The notes: generated from the letters alone by a model not told the origin. A DNA stretch of 64,000 nt from Acidimicrobiales bacterium (GCA_030830565.1 JAURMR010000043.1:1-64000), one strand, 5' to 3'; shown: positions 1-8,474, numbered from the stretch's first letter. Program-made: numbers and translations.

Positions 1-756
1 AACCTCCACGGCGATACCGCTGTTACTGCCACGCAGGCCGGAACGAAGATCGGTACGACGGCGAACTATGACTCAGGCGGCAATCAGACTTCCGGCACAG
101 TTGCCGACAACGCTGCTGGCAACTTCGACAACCGGTGGCTCTGTCAATACCAACGCCCCACCGAAACCGAACCGGGCCTGCAACCCATCATCGAGATGGG
201 TGCACGTCAATACTCGCCACGCATCGGACGATTTCTTCAAACCGACCCCATCACCGGCGGATCAGCGAACGCGTATGCCTACGTTTTCGGTGACCCTGCA
301 AATGTCAATGACCTCACCGGCAAATGCCCGGAGTGTGGATTCCTTGCGCTCATCAGCGCGTACTACGCGAACGGTGATCCGATGTTCAAACCTGCCCTGG
401 CCAACACCTCCGAAATGCTGCGAGCCTTGCCCGTTAGTGAAAAGGTTCGGTCTGCGTCCGATTGGTCGTACTCCCCAATTACTCAACACCCGAGTCCAAA
501 TAGTGATGCGTATCCAGGCTGGGTGAGATTTACGGTTAAGGCCACGACGGCGGTTCTGACGGGAAGTTTGACTGTTGCAGCCTGCGCCGCAACCGCAGGG
601 ATTGGATGTCCTTTTGCGTTTGTAATGGGTGCGGTGGCTTTGGGAACGGTCAGTTATGTGATTGACAATCCCGGCAATCTCTCGTGGGGCGGGTGGATTC
701 AAAGTTTGAATCCGATGAACGCTCTATATTCCTGGACTAGATGGCCGCCATGGTGA
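1..756 (+). CDS. RHS repeat-associated core protein, C-terminal fragment
   Basis: The frame is open from the first base, so only the C-terminal 251 residues are present. The segment has the RHS core ending: an N-L-H-G-D-T start, a Y-D-S-G-G-N stretch, then GARQYSPRIGRFLQTDPI at 199-252 and a Y-V-F-G-D-P-A-N-V-N-D motif. RHS proteins are large secreted or surface shells whose variable C-terminus, after this motif, is often a toxin. Here the tail is about 150 residues, begins with a C-P-E-C pair, and contains a roughly 40-residue small-residue-rich hydrophobic stretch (about 540-663). I do not recognise a toxin family. Whether the upstream part is intact cannot be seen. Confidence 0.85.
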   Translation, partial: NLHGDTAVTATQAGTKIGTTANYDSGGNQTSGTVADNAAGNFDNRWLCQYQRPTETEPGLQPIIEMGARQYSPRIGRFLQTDPITGGSANAYAYVFGDPANVNDLTGKCPECGFLALISAYYANGDPMFKPALANTSEMLRALPVSEKVRSASDWSYSPITQHPSPNSDAYPGWVRFTVKATTAVLTGSLTVAACAATAGIGCPFAFVMGAVALGTVSYVIDNPGNLSWGGWIQSLNPMNALYSWTRWPPW

Positions 757-1142
757 CACGTCGATTTTCCTATCCGACGTGGCAAAAAATTTTGGGTACA
801 CCCCCAACGCTGCTTCTTTTCGTTGCGTCAATTGCGGGCGTGGGTGGACATGGTTGGGTTTTGAGGCTCTTTGATCTCGCGTGGGCGATTCTGTTTGCTC
901 TCTTTCTGATCTTGGCTTGGAAGGTCCGGGTCATCGTTGACGGAGACGAGGTTCGGGTGCACAACCTCTTTTCTTCGTTTCGCTTCAAGGCGTCGGAGGT
1001 TCGTCGGTTTGAGCCGAAGCCATTTGGCTCAAACGTTCTTCTTACCGATGGGTTTGATCGCAAACTGCTCGGTGTTTTCGGACGAGGTGCGGTTGGAAAC
1101 GCCGACGAATTCGAGAAGGTTCTGACGCAATTAAATGAGTGA
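741..1142 (+). CDS. Small membrane protein with bacterial PH-like domain
   Basis: A 133-residue protein overlapping the RHS frame by 16 nt, so translation is probably coupled. Two hydrophobic segments (about residues 20-35 and 42-60) are followed by a short cytoplasmic domain of beta pattern (V-I-V-D-G-D-E-V-R-V-H-N, then L-L-T-D-G-F-D-R-K-L-L-G), like the bPH_6 type of bacterial pleckstrin-homology domain common in actinobacteria. ATG 750 is an alternative start; no clear ribosome site marks either. A small membrane protein directly behind an RHS toxin tail fits an immunity role, but that is inference from position only. Confidence 0.6.
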   Translation: MAAMVTRRFSYPTWQKILGTPPTLLLFVASIAGVGGHGWVLRLFDLAWAILFALFLILAWKVRVIVDGDEVRVHNLFSSFRFKASEVRRFEPKPFGSNVLLTDGFDRKLLGVFGRGAVGNADEFEKVLTQLNE

Positions 1143-1293
1143 ATCATTGAGAAGGTTGATGCCCGCCGCGCTCGAGCTCGATGGGCTTGTTGGGAGTGGA
1201 CAGGAGTATTGCTGGGGGACTTAGTTGATTGGGGACGTTGGCCTTCGATTCCGCGTGTTCATCGACGGGAGAAGGACGAAACCTCGGGAGCCG

Positions 1294-1299
1294 TATGAT
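1294..1299 (+). promoter_or_regulatory. Candidate -10 box (TATGAT) of uvrC
   Basis: TATGAT ends 8 nt before the uvrC ATG. With this spacing transcription would begin at or next to the start codon, so the mRNA would be leaderless or nearly so. An in-frame stop (TGA at 1296-1298) rules out any earlier uvrC start. The preceding interval 1143-1293 shows nothing else recognisable. Confidence 0.45.
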
Positions 1300-1307
1300 G
1301 CTCAGCA

Positions 1308-3185
1308 ATGGTGCAGCGACCGCCGGCCGGCACGATTCCTGACGAGCCCGGCTCGTATCAATTCAAGGACATCAACGGTCGCGTCATTTATGTGGGCAAG
1401 GCCAAGAGCCTTCGGTCGCGACTGTCGAACTATTTCCAAGATCCGGTCCATCTCGCGCCCCGCACCGCCCAGATGGTGGCCACGGCCGAGACGGTCGAAT
1501 GGATTCAGGTCCGCAATGAGCTCGAAGCGCTCATGCTCGAGTACAGCCTGATCAAACAGCATGAGCCTCGGTTCAACATCGACCTTCGGGACGACAAGAG
1601 CTATCCATTCTTGGCCGTCACGGTCGACGATGAATGGCCAAGAGCCACTGTGATGCGCGGCGATAAGCGCAAGGGCACTCGATACTTCGGCCCGTATGCC
1701 GCTGCGTGGGCGATCCGCGAAACTCTCGACCAATTGTTGCGAACCTTCCCGGTACGAACCTGCTCAGACACGAAGCTGTCCCGTCACGCCAAACTTGGTC
1801 GACCATGTTTGCTGTTTCACATTGAGAAGTGCAGCGGTCCGTGTGTCGGCGAGATCACTCCGGAGAAGTACGAATCGCTGGTTCGCGATCTCATCCGGTT
1901 CCTTGATGGCGATACCGACGAAGTGATTTCTCGGCTCGAAGTCGAGATGCAGACCGCAAGCGATGAATTGGAGTTCGAGCGTGCTGCTCGGCTTCGTGAC
2001 CGTCTCGGCGCGGTGCGCAAGGTGGTCGAGCGTCAGCAAATGGTCTTGGAGAAAGACGAAGACCTCGATGTTGTGGGACTTGCTGGCGATGAACTCGAAG
2101 CATCGGTGCAGGTGTTCTTCGTCCGTCGAGGTCGCGTGGTCGGGCGTAAGGGCTACGTCCTTGATCGCAAAGAAGATCTTTCCGACGGCGAACTCATCGA
2201 CTGCATCCTCGAACGTCTCTATGGCGATCCACCTCCGCTGGGCGTGCCCAAAGAAGTACTGGTTCCGTTCGAAAGCGCGAACCCGGGACTGTACGAAGAG
2301 TTCCTAAGTTCTCAGCGCGGCTCAAAGGTCAGCATTCGGATTCCGCATCGGGGCGATAAGCGCGAACTCATGGCGACGGTGACAAAGAACGCCACCGAAG
2401 AATTCTCTCGGCACCGATTGAAGCGCGCTGCCGATCACAACAGTCGTGCGCGTGCTCTCAATGATCTGCAAGAACACTTGGGTCTGCCCGAAGCTCCATT
2501 GCGCATCGAGTGTTACGACATGAGCCACATTCAGGGCAGCGACTATGTCGGCTCGATGGTCGTCATGGAAGACGGTTTGCCCAACAAGCGCGAATACCGC
2601 CGCTTCAAAATCAAGGGCAACCAGGGCAACGATGATTTCGCGGCTATGGAAGAAGTGCTCACCCGTCGCTTAAGTGCCTATCTCGAAGAGCGCAGCAAGC
2701 CGGTTGCAGAACGATCAGGGAAGTTCGCCTATCCGCCGCAATTGCTGCTCGTCGACGGCGGCAAGGGGCAGCTCAGCGTTGCGGTGAAGGTGCTCGAGGA
2801 ACTCGGACTCGACGAAGAGATTCCCGTTGCGTCACTCGCAAAGCGTTTCGAAGAGGTGTATCTGCCGCATCGTTCCGAGCCTGTGGAAGTTCCCCGGGGG
2901 AGCGACGCGCTGTATCTGCTGCAACGCATCCGCGACGAGGCTCACCGATTCGCGGTTTCGTTCCACCGTGAACTGCGCGGCAAACGCATGACGAAGTCTG
3001 TACTCGATGACATCCCCGGTCTCGGTGAAGCGCGTCGGACGCGCTTGCTCAAAGAACTTGGGGGAGTCACTGCGGTGAAACGAGCAACTGAAGAGGAACT
3101 CAAAGCCCTTCCGTGGCTTCCCGATTCGGTTGGCCAAGCGGTTTGGGACAAGATCCATGTTCCTTCTCGTCGAGACCAGCGCTGA
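1308..3185 (+). CDS. uvrC: Excinuclease ABC subunit C (UvrC)
   Basis: UvrC makes the two incisions of nucleotide-excision repair in the cytoplasm with UvrA and UvrB. The 625 residues have the usual order: GIY-YIG nuclease (P-G-S-Y-Q-F ... VIYVGKAKSLRSRLSNYF, residues 14-45), a UVR helix pair (about 200-235, E-L-E-F-E-R-A-A-R-L-R-D), the RNase H-like half with Y-D-M-S-H-I-Q-G and LLLVDGGKGQLS, and a helix-hairpin-helix end (DDIPGLGEARRTRLLKELGG, about 565-590). Length is normal. It opens a stretch that in many actinobacteria continues with rapZ, yvcK, whiA and the glycolytic genes. Confidence 0.97.
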   Translation: MVQRPPAGTIPDEPGSYQFKDINGRVIYVGKAKSLRSRLSNYFQDPVHLAPRTAQMVATAETVEWIQVRNELEALMLEYSLIKQHEPRFNIDLRDDKSYPFLAVTVDDEWPRATVMRGDKRKGTRYFGPYAAAWAIRETLDQLLRTFPVRTCSDTKLSRHAKLGRPCLLFHIEKCSGPCVGEITPEKYESLVRDLIRFLDGDTDEVISRLEVEMQTASDELEFERAARLRDRLGAVRKVVERQQMVLEKDEDLDVVGLAGDELEASVQVFFVRRGRVVGRKGYVLDRKEDLSDGELIDCILERLYGDPPPLGVPKEVLVPFESANPGLYEEFLSSQRGSKVSIRIPHRGDKRELMATVTKNATEEFSRHRLKRAADHNSRARALNDLQEHLGLPEAPLRIECYDMSHIQGSDYVGSMVVMEDGLPNKREYRRFKIKGNQGNDDFAAMEEVLTRRLSAYLEERSKPVAERSGKFAYPPQLLLVDGGKGQLSVAVKVLEELGLDEEIPVASLAKRFEEVYLPHRSEPVEVPRGSDALYLLQRIRDEAHRFAVSFHRELRGKRMTKSVLDDIPGLGEARRTRLLKELGGVTAVKRATEEELKALPWLPDSVGQAVWDKIHVPSRRDQR

Positions 3186-3197
3186 ATCGGAGATTTC

Positions 3198-3941
3198 GTG
3201 TCTGAACCTGATGCCAATGCCCAACTATGGGAAGCCCATGCCGATTGGTGGCAGCGCGAGTTCACCGATGGTGTTGATCCCGAATACACCGAGCAAATCA
3301 TTCCGCTGATTCTCGAATGGACCGAAGGCTTCGAGCGCGTGCTCGAGGTTGGCACTGGTGAAGGTCAGGTCGCACGTGCAATTGCGGCGACGCACGGCGC
3401 GACCGTGATCGGTATTGATCCGACCGTCAACCAGATCGATGAAGCCATTCGTCGTGGCGGCGGCCCCGAGTATCGACTCGCGGGTGCCGAATCTCTTCCA
3501 TTCGACGACGCGTCGTTCGATGCAGTCGTGTGTTGTCTGGTGTTCGAACACATCGACGCTGTCGACGAAGCGCTCGCTGAAGTTGCTCGTGTGTTGCGGC
3601 CAGGTGGACGGTTCATTTTCTGCCTGAATCATCCGTTGCTGCAGACACCCGGTTCCGGCTGGATCGACGATCAGATCCTTGACCCGCCCGAGCAGTACTG
3701 GCGCATCGGTCCGTACCTCATCGAACAGGCAACCATTGAAGAGGTCGAAAAGGATGTGTTCATCCGTTTCGTGCACCGACCCCTCAGTCGCTACATCAAC
3801 GCAATGGCCGATTCGGGTCTTGCGCTGGAACGCATGATCGAACCAGCGCCGCCGCAGGGCTTCATTAATCGTGCTCCGGAATACACCGAAGTCACGACGA
3901 TCCCGCGACTTCTGACATTGGTTGCTCGTCGGTCGTCCTGA
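3198..3941 (+). CDS. Class I SAM-dependent methyltransferase
   Basis: A 247-residue protein with the Rossmann methyltransferase motifs: VLEVGTGEGQVARAIAA (motif I, about residue 49), an acidic strand end G-I-D-P-T, FDAVVCCLVFEHI (motif IV, about 110) and L-R-P-G-G-R-F. This matches the Methyltransf_11 type (UbiE-like). The GTG start follows GGAG at 3189-3192, only 12 nt after uvrC stops, so the two are probably co-transcribed. The substrate cannot be read from the sequence. Confidence 0.85.
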   Translation: MSEPDANAQLWEAHADWWQREFTDGVDPEYTEQIIPLILEWTEGFERVLEVGTGEGQVARAIAATHGATVIGIDPTVNQIDEAIRRGGGPEYRLAGAESLPFDDASFDAVVCCLVFEHIDAVDEALAEVARVLRPGGRFIFCLNHPLLQTPGSGWIDDQILDPPEQYWRIGPYLIEQATIEEVEKDVFIRFVHRPLSRYINAMADSGLALERMIEPAPPQGFINRAPEYTEVTTIPRLLTLVARRSS

Positions 3942-3953
3942 CCGACGAAACGT

Positions 3954-4523
3954 TTACGGGCGTCGGCCCATCAGGTCGAGCAGTGCCGCCTGCGCGTCGG
4001 CACTGTCGTCGAGCGTTCCGCTCGGGCCTTCGCCGAACATGCCGACCTGGCCGATGAATGGACGCATCGGTTCAATGTTGGTTGCAACAACGGCAACGAC
4101 CTCGGGATCGAGTGTTTCGTCGGCGCCAATGGCACGAGCCAAGTCCCACGAGTGCACGAGAAGGTCGCCGACACGGAAGCCAAGAAGTTGCGCGCCGGGC
4201 ATATCCATTGCCGGGTGGTGTACGACGAGTTCAAGTGCGGCGGAATCAGCAAACGCAATGGCTTGGGCGCGCATCGACTCTTGAACAGCAGCGAACGTGT
4301 CTGCGCCCACAGTTGACTCGGCGAGCACCGCAACCGCATCTTCACGCGACGCACCGCTGAGAAGAGCTGCGGCCATCAAGTTGCCGCCAATCACATGGTC
4401 GAGCAGTTGCTGAACGGTCCAGTCGCCACATGGTGTTGGCTTGCTGAGATCGTCGGCAGTGACGAGAGCGGCGACCGATTCGAAGTGGGCGGCGGCGATC
4501 GGGAGGGCGGTGATGTTGTCCAT
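3954..4523 (-). CDS. TIGR03086-type DinB-fold protein (mycothiol-dependent enzyme family)
   Basis: A 189-residue protein with the actinobacterial TIGR03086 signature: T-P-C-G-D-W-T-V-Q-Q-L-L-D-H-V-I-G-G-N (about residues 30-48) and L-L-V-H-S-W-D-L-A-R-A-I-G (about 122-135). Relatives such as mycothiol-dependent maleylpyruvate isomerase bind a metal through His residues in a four-helix bundle; His 43 and His 125 are in the expected places. Function here is unknown. It is encoded opposite to its neighbours and shares a 38-bp divergent promoter region with rapZ. Confidence 0.75.
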   Translation of the reverse strand: MDNITALPIAAAHFESVAALVTADDLSKPTPCGDWTVQQLLDHVIGGNLMAAALLSGASREDAVAVLAESTVGADTFAAVQESMRAQAIAFADSAALELVVHHPAMDMPGAQLLGFRVGDLLVHSWDLARAIGADETLDPEVVAVVATNIEPMRPFIGQVGMFGEGPSGTLDDSADAQAALLDLMGRRP

Positions 4524-4529
4524 GCCGTG

Positions 4530-4535
4530 AGGTTA
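4530..4535 (-). promoter_or_regulatory. Candidate leaderless -10 box (TAACCT) of the DinB-fold gene
   Basis: On the minus strand TAACCT ends 6 nt before the ATG at 4523, as in leaderless actinobacterial genes. It lies back to back with the rapZ -10 box in the same 38-bp gap. Confidence 0.5.
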
Positions 4536-4548
4536 GAGGTCATACGGG

Positions 4549-4554
4549 TAGCGT
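4549..4554 (+). promoter_or_regulatory. Candidate leaderless -10 box (TAGCGT) of rapZ
   Basis: TAGCGT ends 7 nt before the GTG start of rapZ. There is no ribosome-binding sequence in the gap, which fits a leaderless mRNA and supports GTG 4562 as the start. Confidence 0.5.
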
Positions 4555-4561
4555 CTGATGC

Positions 4562-5416
4562 GTGAGCGACTTCGTTGTGATCACGGGATTATCGGGAGCC
4601 GGACGGTCTCAAGCCGCGGACGTTCTCGAAGATCTCGGCTGGTACATCATCGACAATTTGCCGCCTGCGCTTATTGGGCGCGTTGCCGATTTCGCTGATG
4701 CCCCCGATGCGACCATCACCAATGTCGTCCTTGTCGTCGGTACCGGGCCGTATCACTCCGAAGCGTTACCTGCCCTCGACGCGCTGCGCCGCCAGGGCAA
4801 CCGACTTCGCATCGTGTTCCTTGAAGCGGCGACCGATGAACTCGTACGTCGGTACGAAAGCACCCGCCGCCGACATCCACTTGCCGCTGAAGACCGTTCT
4901 CTTGCGGAATCAATTCAGGAAGAACGCCGAGTTCTGCAATCGGTGAAGGCCGAAGCCGATGTCGTTATCGACACCACCGAACTCAATGTCCATCAACTTC
5001 GTGCCCGCATGCTCGACCTCTTTGCGGCCGATGCCCCTGCCGGCGGAATGCAGACCACCGTGTTGTCGTTTGGCTACAAGCACGGGCTTCCCCTCGATAC
5101 CGATCTGGTGATCGATTGCCGATTCCTCCCGAACCCGCATTGGGTCGAAGAATTGCGACCGCTCACCGGTCTCGACGAACCCGTGCGTGACTATGTCCTG
5201 TCCCAGCCGCTCACCTCCGAGTTTCTCGGGCAGATCGACGGGCTTTTGGGCACGCTGATGCCGGCCTATGTGGCCGAAGGCAAGAGCTACCTGACCGTTG
5301 CATTCGGCTGCACCGGTGGTCGCCATCGTTCGGTCGCAATCGCCGAAGCCGTGGCTGAGGCCCTCCGCGAGCGGGGATTCCACCTTCGGGTCACCCATCG
5401 CGACCTTGACCGCTGA
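4562..5416 (+). CDS. rapZ: RapZ/YvcJ-family nucleotide-binding protein
   Basis: RapZ proteins bind nucleotides and, in enterobacteria, adapt RNase E to small RNAs; the actinobacterial role is less clear. The 284 residues carry the N-terminal P-loop ITGLSGAGRSQAADVLEDLG (Arg in the usual Lys position, which I believe is common in actinobacterial members), DNLPPALIG, R-Y-E-S-T-R-R-R-H-P-L, and the C-terminal L-S-F-G-Y-K-H-G, D-C-R-F-L-P-N-P and TVAFGCTGGRHRSVAIAE motifs. The usual next genes yvcK and whiA are absent; gap follows after 144 bp. Confidence 0.95.
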   Translation: MSDFVVITGLSGAGRSQAADVLEDLGWYIIDNLPPALIGRVADFADAPDATITNVVLVVGTGPYHSEALPALDALRRQGNRLRIVFLEAATDELVRRYESTRRRHPLAAEDRSLAESIQEERRVLQSVKAEADVVIDTTELNVHQLRARMLDLFAADAPAGGMQTTVLSFGYKHGLPLDTDLVIDCRFLPNPHWVEELRPLTGLDEPVRDYVLSQPLTSEFLGQIDGLLGTLMPAYVAEGKSYLTVAFGCTGGRHRSVAIAEAVAEALRERGFHLRVTHRDLDR

Positions 5417-5430
5417 CATCATCTCGGGCG

Positions 5431-5449
5431 CCGATTCCGCGAGAATCGG
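5431..5449. terminator. Hairpin after rapZ, possible terminator
   Basis: CCGATTC (5431-5437), loop CGCGA, GAATCGG (5443-5449) form a perfect 7-bp stem 14 nt after the rapZ stop. No T run follows, so it is not a standard intrinsic terminator. Confidence 0.3.
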
Positions 5450-5518
5450 TCGTGCTGGAGTCAGACCGGCCAAACGCGTGCGCCGACTGGCGTAACGTCA
5501 GTCCATCTCGTCACTAAA

Positions 5519-5537
5519 GCCGTCGACCGTCGACGGC
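5519..5537. promoter_or_regulatory. 19-bp palindrome upstream of gap, candidate operator
   Basis: GCCGTCGAC at 5519-5527 and GTCGACGGC at 5529-5537 are perfect 9-bp arms around one base. It sits 6 bp before the gap ribosome site and about 20 bp downstream of TAACGT (5493-5498), a possible -10 box. A one-base centre suits a dimeric repressor site better than an RNA hairpin. Confidence 0.45.
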
Positions 5538-5560
5538 CAACCCAGGAGGCAGTGCCCACA

Positions 5561-6571
5561 ATGACCATCCGTGTCGGCATCAATGGCTTCGGTCGCATCG
5601 GCCGCAACTTCTTCCGGGCGGTGAGGCAGTCCGGCGCTGATGTCGAAATCGTTGCCGCCAACGATTTGGGTTCGGTGCCCGCAATGGCGCACCTCCTCAA
5701 GTACGACACGGTCATGGGTCGCCTCGACGCCACCGTCGAAGCAACTGACGACGGCATCCTCGTCGACGGCAAGCTTCTCAAGATCACCGCAATCCGTGAC
5801 CCCAAGGATCTTCCTTGGAAGGAACTCGGCGTCGACATCGTCGTCGAGTCCACTGGCTTCTTCACCGATCGCGAGAAGGCCGCTGCTCACCTCGAAGCCG
5901 GCGCCCCCTACGTCATCATTTCGGCCCCGGCCACCAACGCCGATGCCACCTTCGTTGTTGGCGTCAATGACGACACCTTCGATCCGACCAAGCACAAGGT
6001 TGTGTCCAACGCTTCGTGCACGACCAACTGCTTCGTTCCGATGATCAAGGTTCTCGACGATGCCTTCGGCGTTGAAAAGGGCCTTATGACCACCGTTCAC
6101 GCCTACACCGGCGATCAGAACCTCGTCGACGGACCGCACACCGACATGCGTCGTGCACGCGCTTCGGCCGCGAACATCACGCCGTCGTCAACCGGCGCTG
6201 CTCGCGCCACTGGCCTCGTACTCGAGGCCATGAAGGGCAAGCTCGATGGCACCGCACTTCGCGTGCCGGTTCCGGACGGCTCCATCACCGACTTCGTTGG
6301 TGTGCTCAAGCGTGACGTCACCGTCGATGAAATCAACGCAGCATTCAAGGCGGCCGCAACTTCCGGTCCGCTTTCGAAGGTGCTCGTGTTCACCGATGAA
6401 GAAATTGTTTCTTCCGACATCGTCGGTCAGCCTGCATCGTGCACGTTCGACTCGAAGCTCACCATGGCCATGGGCAACCTCGTGAAGGTGCTCGGCTGGT
6501 ACGACAACGAGTGGGGTTACTCCAACCGCCTGGTCGACCTCGTGCAGGTCATGGCCAACGCGGCGAAGTAG
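5561..6571 (+). CDS. gap: Glyceraldehyde-3-phosphate dehydrogenase, type I
   Basis: Converts glyceraldehyde-3-phosphate to 1,3-bisphosphoglycerate with NAD+ in the cytoplasm. Motifs: VGINGFGRIGRNFFRA at the N-terminus, the active site S-N-A-S-C-T-T-N-C, and Y-D-N-E-W-G-Y-S near the C-terminus. I chose ATG 5561 because AGGAGG at 5544-5549 is 11 nt upstream; the in-frame GTG at 5552 would leave only 2 nt. The protein is then 336 residues, the usual length. It heads the run gap-pgk-tpiA with 9-nt spacing to pgk. Confidence 0.97.
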   Translation: MTIRVGINGFGRIGRNFFRAVRQSGADVEIVAANDLGSVPAMAHLLKYDTVMGRLDATVEATDDGILVDGKLLKITAIRDPKDLPWKELGVDIVVESTGFFTDREKAAAHLEAGAPYVIISAPATNADATFVVGVNDDTFDPTKHKVVSNASCTTNCFVPMIKVLDDAFGVEKGLMTTVHAYTGDQNLVDGPHTDMRRARASAANITPSSTGAARATGLVLEAMKGKLDGTALRVPVPDGSITDFVGVLKRDVTVDEINAAFKAAATSGPLSKVLVFTDEEIVSSDIVGQPASCTFDSKLTMAMGNLVKVLGWYDNEWGYSNRLVDLVQVMANAAK

Positions 6572-6580
6572 TACCGCCCG

Positions 6581-7705
6581 ATGAGCGTTCCTTCGCTGGA
6601 GGACCTCGGCGACGTCAGTGGTCGCCGAGTTCTCCTTCGCGCAGATTTCAATGTGCCGATCTCCAATGGTGAGATTGTCGACGACTTCCGCATTCGTGCC
6701 GCGCTTCCCACGATCGAATACCTGACGTCTCGCGGCGCAACCGTTACCGCGTGCACGCATCTCGGTCGCCCGAAGGGTGCTCCCGATCCGAACTATTCGG
6801 TGGAGCCCGTTCGTCGTCGTCTCGCTGAACTCGCACCGGGTGTTGAACTGCTCGACAATCTGCGATTCAACCCAGGCGAGACCGCCAATGATCCTGCGTT
6901 TGTGCAGGAACTCATCGCTGGTCAGGACCTCTACGTCAATGACGCATTTGGTGCGTCGCATCGAGCGCATGCATCGATCGTTGGTCCTCCGCAGTTCCTT
7001 CCGTCGGCCGCAGGTCGTCTTCTTCAGCGTGAAGTCGACGTGTTGTTGCCGCTGCGTTCTGATCCGAAGCGTCCGTTCGTTGTGATCCTTGGTGGCTCAA
7101 AGGTGTCAGACAAACTTGGCGTGATCGACGCGTTGTCAGAAGTTGCCGACGCGCTCATCATCGGTGGCGGAATGTGTTTCACATTCCTCGCTGCACAAGG
7201 ACATCACGTTGGCGATTCGTTGCTCGAAGTTGACCAGATCGAAACTTGCAAACGATTCCTCGATTCCGACGTCACGATTCACATTCCGCACGATGTGACG
7301 GCGCTTGGCCCGGGCGGCGAAATCATGAACCCCGAAGCTGGGGGAGAGGTTCGCCAACTCGGTGCCGATGTCCCCGACGATTGGAAGGGTCTCGATATTG
7401 GTCCCGGAACGGCATCGGAATTCGCCGACATCATTGCTGAAGCAAAGACAATCTTCTGGAACGGTCCGATGGGTGTGTTCGAAGATCCGCGCTTTGCTGC
7501 AGGAACTCGCGTGATTGCCGAAGCGATGGCCGAAGCCCGTGGCTTTACCGTTGTCGGTGGCGGCGATTCTGCTGCAGCACTCGACGCGTTCGGTCTCGCC
7601 AACGAGGTCGATCACGTCTCAACCGGCGGAGGTGCGTCGCTCGAGTTGCTTGAGAATGGCGACCTTCCCGGACTCGAAGCCTTACGAGGAGCATCAAATG
7701 CCTGA
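6581..7705 (+). CDS. pgk: Phosphoglycerate kinase
   Basis: Transfers phosphate from 1,3-bisphosphoglycerate to ADP. At 374 residues it is slightly short for the family (about 390-400) but all hallmarks are present: LLRADFNVP, C-T-H-L-G-R-P-K-G, L-D-N-L-R-F-N-P-G-E, YVNDAFGASHRAHAS, VVILGGSKVSDKLGV, FWNGPMGVFE and V-V-G-G-G-D-S-A-A-A. It begins 9 nt after gap and its end overlaps the tpiA start by 8 nt, so gap-pgk-tpiA is one translationally linked operon. Confidence 0.97.
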   Translation: MSVPSLEDLGDVSGRRVLLRADFNVPISNGEIVDDFRIRAALPTIEYLTSRGATVTACTHLGRPKGAPDPNYSVEPVRRRLAELAPGVELLDNLRFNPGETANDPAFVQELIAGQDLYVNDAFGASHRAHASIVGPPQFLPSAAGRLLQREVDVLLPLRSDPKRPFVVILGGSKVSDKLGVIDALSEVADALIIGGGMCFTFLAAQGHHVGDSLLEVDQIETCKRFLDSDVTIHIPHDVTALGPGGEIMNPEAGGEVRQLGADVPDDWKGLDIGPGTASEFADIIAEAKTIFWNGPMGVFEDPRFAAGTRVIAEAMAEARGFTVVGGGDSAAALDAFGLANEVDHVSTGGGASLELLENGDLPGLEALRGASNA

Positions 7706-8474
7706 CCGCAAACCTCTCATCTCCGGTAACTGGAAGATGAACCTCAATCACTTCGAGGCAACAGCAACGCTCGACAAGTTGCGCTATCTCCTTTCGAAGG
7801 ACGATTACGAGGCCGTTGATGTGTCGGTGCACCCGCCGTTCACTGACATTCGCACCGTGCAAACCTTCCTTGAGAGCGAAAAAGTTCCGATCGCTCTTGG
7901 TGCGCAGAACTGTCATTGGGAAGCCAATGGCGCCTTCACCGGTGAAGTTGCTCCGGGAATGCTTTTCAAGCTCAACGTGTCGTACGTGATCGTCGGCCAC
8001 AGCGAGCGTCGTGAGATTTTCGGAGAGGACGACATCATCGTTGCCCGCAAGGTGAAGTCCGTTTTCGAAAACGGTATGACCCCCATCCTGTGCTGCGGCG
8101 AAACGCTTGAAGAGCGTGAAGGTGAAGCCACGCACGGAAAGATCACGGGACAGATCCACGCCGGTATCGAAGCGCTCAAGCCCGAGCAGGTGGCCTCGAT
8201 GGTCATCGCTTATGAACCCATTTGGGCCATCGGTACAGGACGTACCGCAAGCGCTGAAGACGCACAGCAGGTCTGCGGCTGGATCCGAGCCAAGGTCAAG
8301 GACATGAAGGGTGCCGATGCGGCCAAGGCCGTTCGCATTCAGTACGGCGGCTCGGTCAAGGCAGGAAATGCTGCCGAACTCATGGGTCAGCCCGATATCG
8401 ATGGTGCACTCGTTGGGGGAGCGGCCCTCGACCCCGAGGAATTCGCTCGAATCGTCCAATTCCGCCTGTCCTGA
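7698..8474 (+). CDS. tpiA: Triosephosphate isomerase
   Basis: Interconverts dihydroxyacetone phosphate and glyceraldehyde-3-phosphate. ATG 7698 is chosen because GAGGA (7686-7690) lies 7 nt upstream and the protein then starts MPDRKPLISGNWKMN, the family N-terminus; the frame is open further upstream but that part is only the shadow of pgk. Active-site residues are visible: Lys in N-W-K-M-N, His in V-G-H-S-E-R-R, Glu in AYEPIWAIGTG, and the phosphate loop Y-G-G-S-V-K. Length 258 is normal. Confidence 0.97.
   Translation: MPDRKPLISGNWKMNLNHFEATATLDKLRYLLSKDDYEAVDVSVHPPFTDIRTVQTFLESEKVPIALGAQNCHWEANGAFTGEVAPGMLFKLNVSYVIVGHSERREIFGEDDIIVARKVKSVFENGMTPILCCGETLEEREGEATHGKITGQIHAGIEALKPEQVASMVIAYEPIWAIGTGRTASAEDAQQVCGWIRAKVKDMKGADAAKAVRIQYGGSVKAGNAAELMGQPDIDGALVGGAALDPEEFARIVQFRLS

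Noticed and set aside
5552-5560. GTG start for gap three codons before ATG 5561
   Set aside because: AGGAGG would be only 2 nt away; with ATG 5561 the spacing is workable.
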